DNA of 64,000 nt from Anaerotignum propionicum (GTDB taxonomy: Bacteria > Bacillota > Clostridia > Lachnospirales > Anaerotignaceae), in assembly GCF_024461735.1 (NCBI RefSeq), contig NZ_JANGAD010000006.1:163739-227738 (forward strand). The letters are read 5' to 3'. Within the stretch, counting starts at the first letter, position 1; each line of letters begins with the position of its first letter. A model generated the notes under the pieces. The model was given only the letters and a program-made list of their open reading frames with translations, did not search any database and was not told the DNA's origin. The position numbers were made by a program, and so were the translations under genes. This document shows positions 64,000 to 64,000 of this stretch, one piece after another.

Positions 64000-64000
64000 A

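Noticed and set aside
1..64000. CRISPR array or tRNA/rRNA genes
   Set aside because: No regularly spaced repeats and no recognisable rRNA or tRNA sequences were found by reading both strands.

Overview
The window reads as chromosome of a low-GC, strictly anaerobic Firmicute of the Clostridia. The signs are AT-rich intergenic DNA, AGGAGG ribosome binding sites, a T-box leader, a ZTP-type riboswitch, pyruvate formate-lyase, [FeFe]-hydrogenase maturases, a hybrid-cluster protein, SLH-domain surface proteins and no respiratory genes. The genus cannot be fixed from the sequence alone. No rRNA, tRNA or CRISPR array was seen.

Layout. 1-9208: YbjQ-like protein, polar amino acid ABC transporter, CLC-type (probably fluoride) antiporter, aminopeptidase plus isochorismatase-like hydrolase, T-box-controlled prolyl-tRNA synthetase. 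9454-20163: two-subunit UxaA-type dehydratase, VOC protein, chemotaxis receptor, MarR regulator with a permease split into two paralogous half-proteins, fused AroE-AroK, GHL10-type glycosidase-like protein, PadR regulator with methyltransferase. 20448-57015: an iron regulator, feoA and feoB, with feoB cut into three pieces. 57331-63704: pflB/pflA behind a ZTP riboswitch, a LysR regulator and hcp. The last 50 bases hold two hairpins that may be the edge of a small mobile element.

The main discovery is the feoB locus. The ferrous-iron transporter gene is interrupted twice, 114 bp apart, by two unrelated DNA elements of 13,169 bp and 20,435 bp. Each ends at its right edge with its own large serine recombinase. 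Joining the three pieces at short shared cores (TG for element 1, TT for element 2) gives one uninterrupted 714-residue FeoB reading frame. The reconstructed element ends (attP) form long dyads centred exactly on these dinucleotides, as expected for serine integrases. Neither element has recognisable phage or conjugation genes. Element 1 carries an ECF sigma/anti-sigma pair, a lantibiotic-resistance-type ABC transporter with a two-component system, and small enzymes and surface proteins. Element 2 carries the complete hydE-hydG-hydF maturation operon with its TM1266-type regulator, a two-component system next to a 1700-residue SLH protein, an S41 peptidase, a PQQ-type dehydrogenase homologue and a chemotaxis receptor.

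Inference: the locus behaves either as two nested interruptions of a dispensable feoB or as a two-step DNA switch. Both elements must leave before FeoB can be made, and excision of element 2 would unlink the hydrogenase maturases. The three pieces have no internal stop or frameshift, so the interruptions are either recent or kept reversible.
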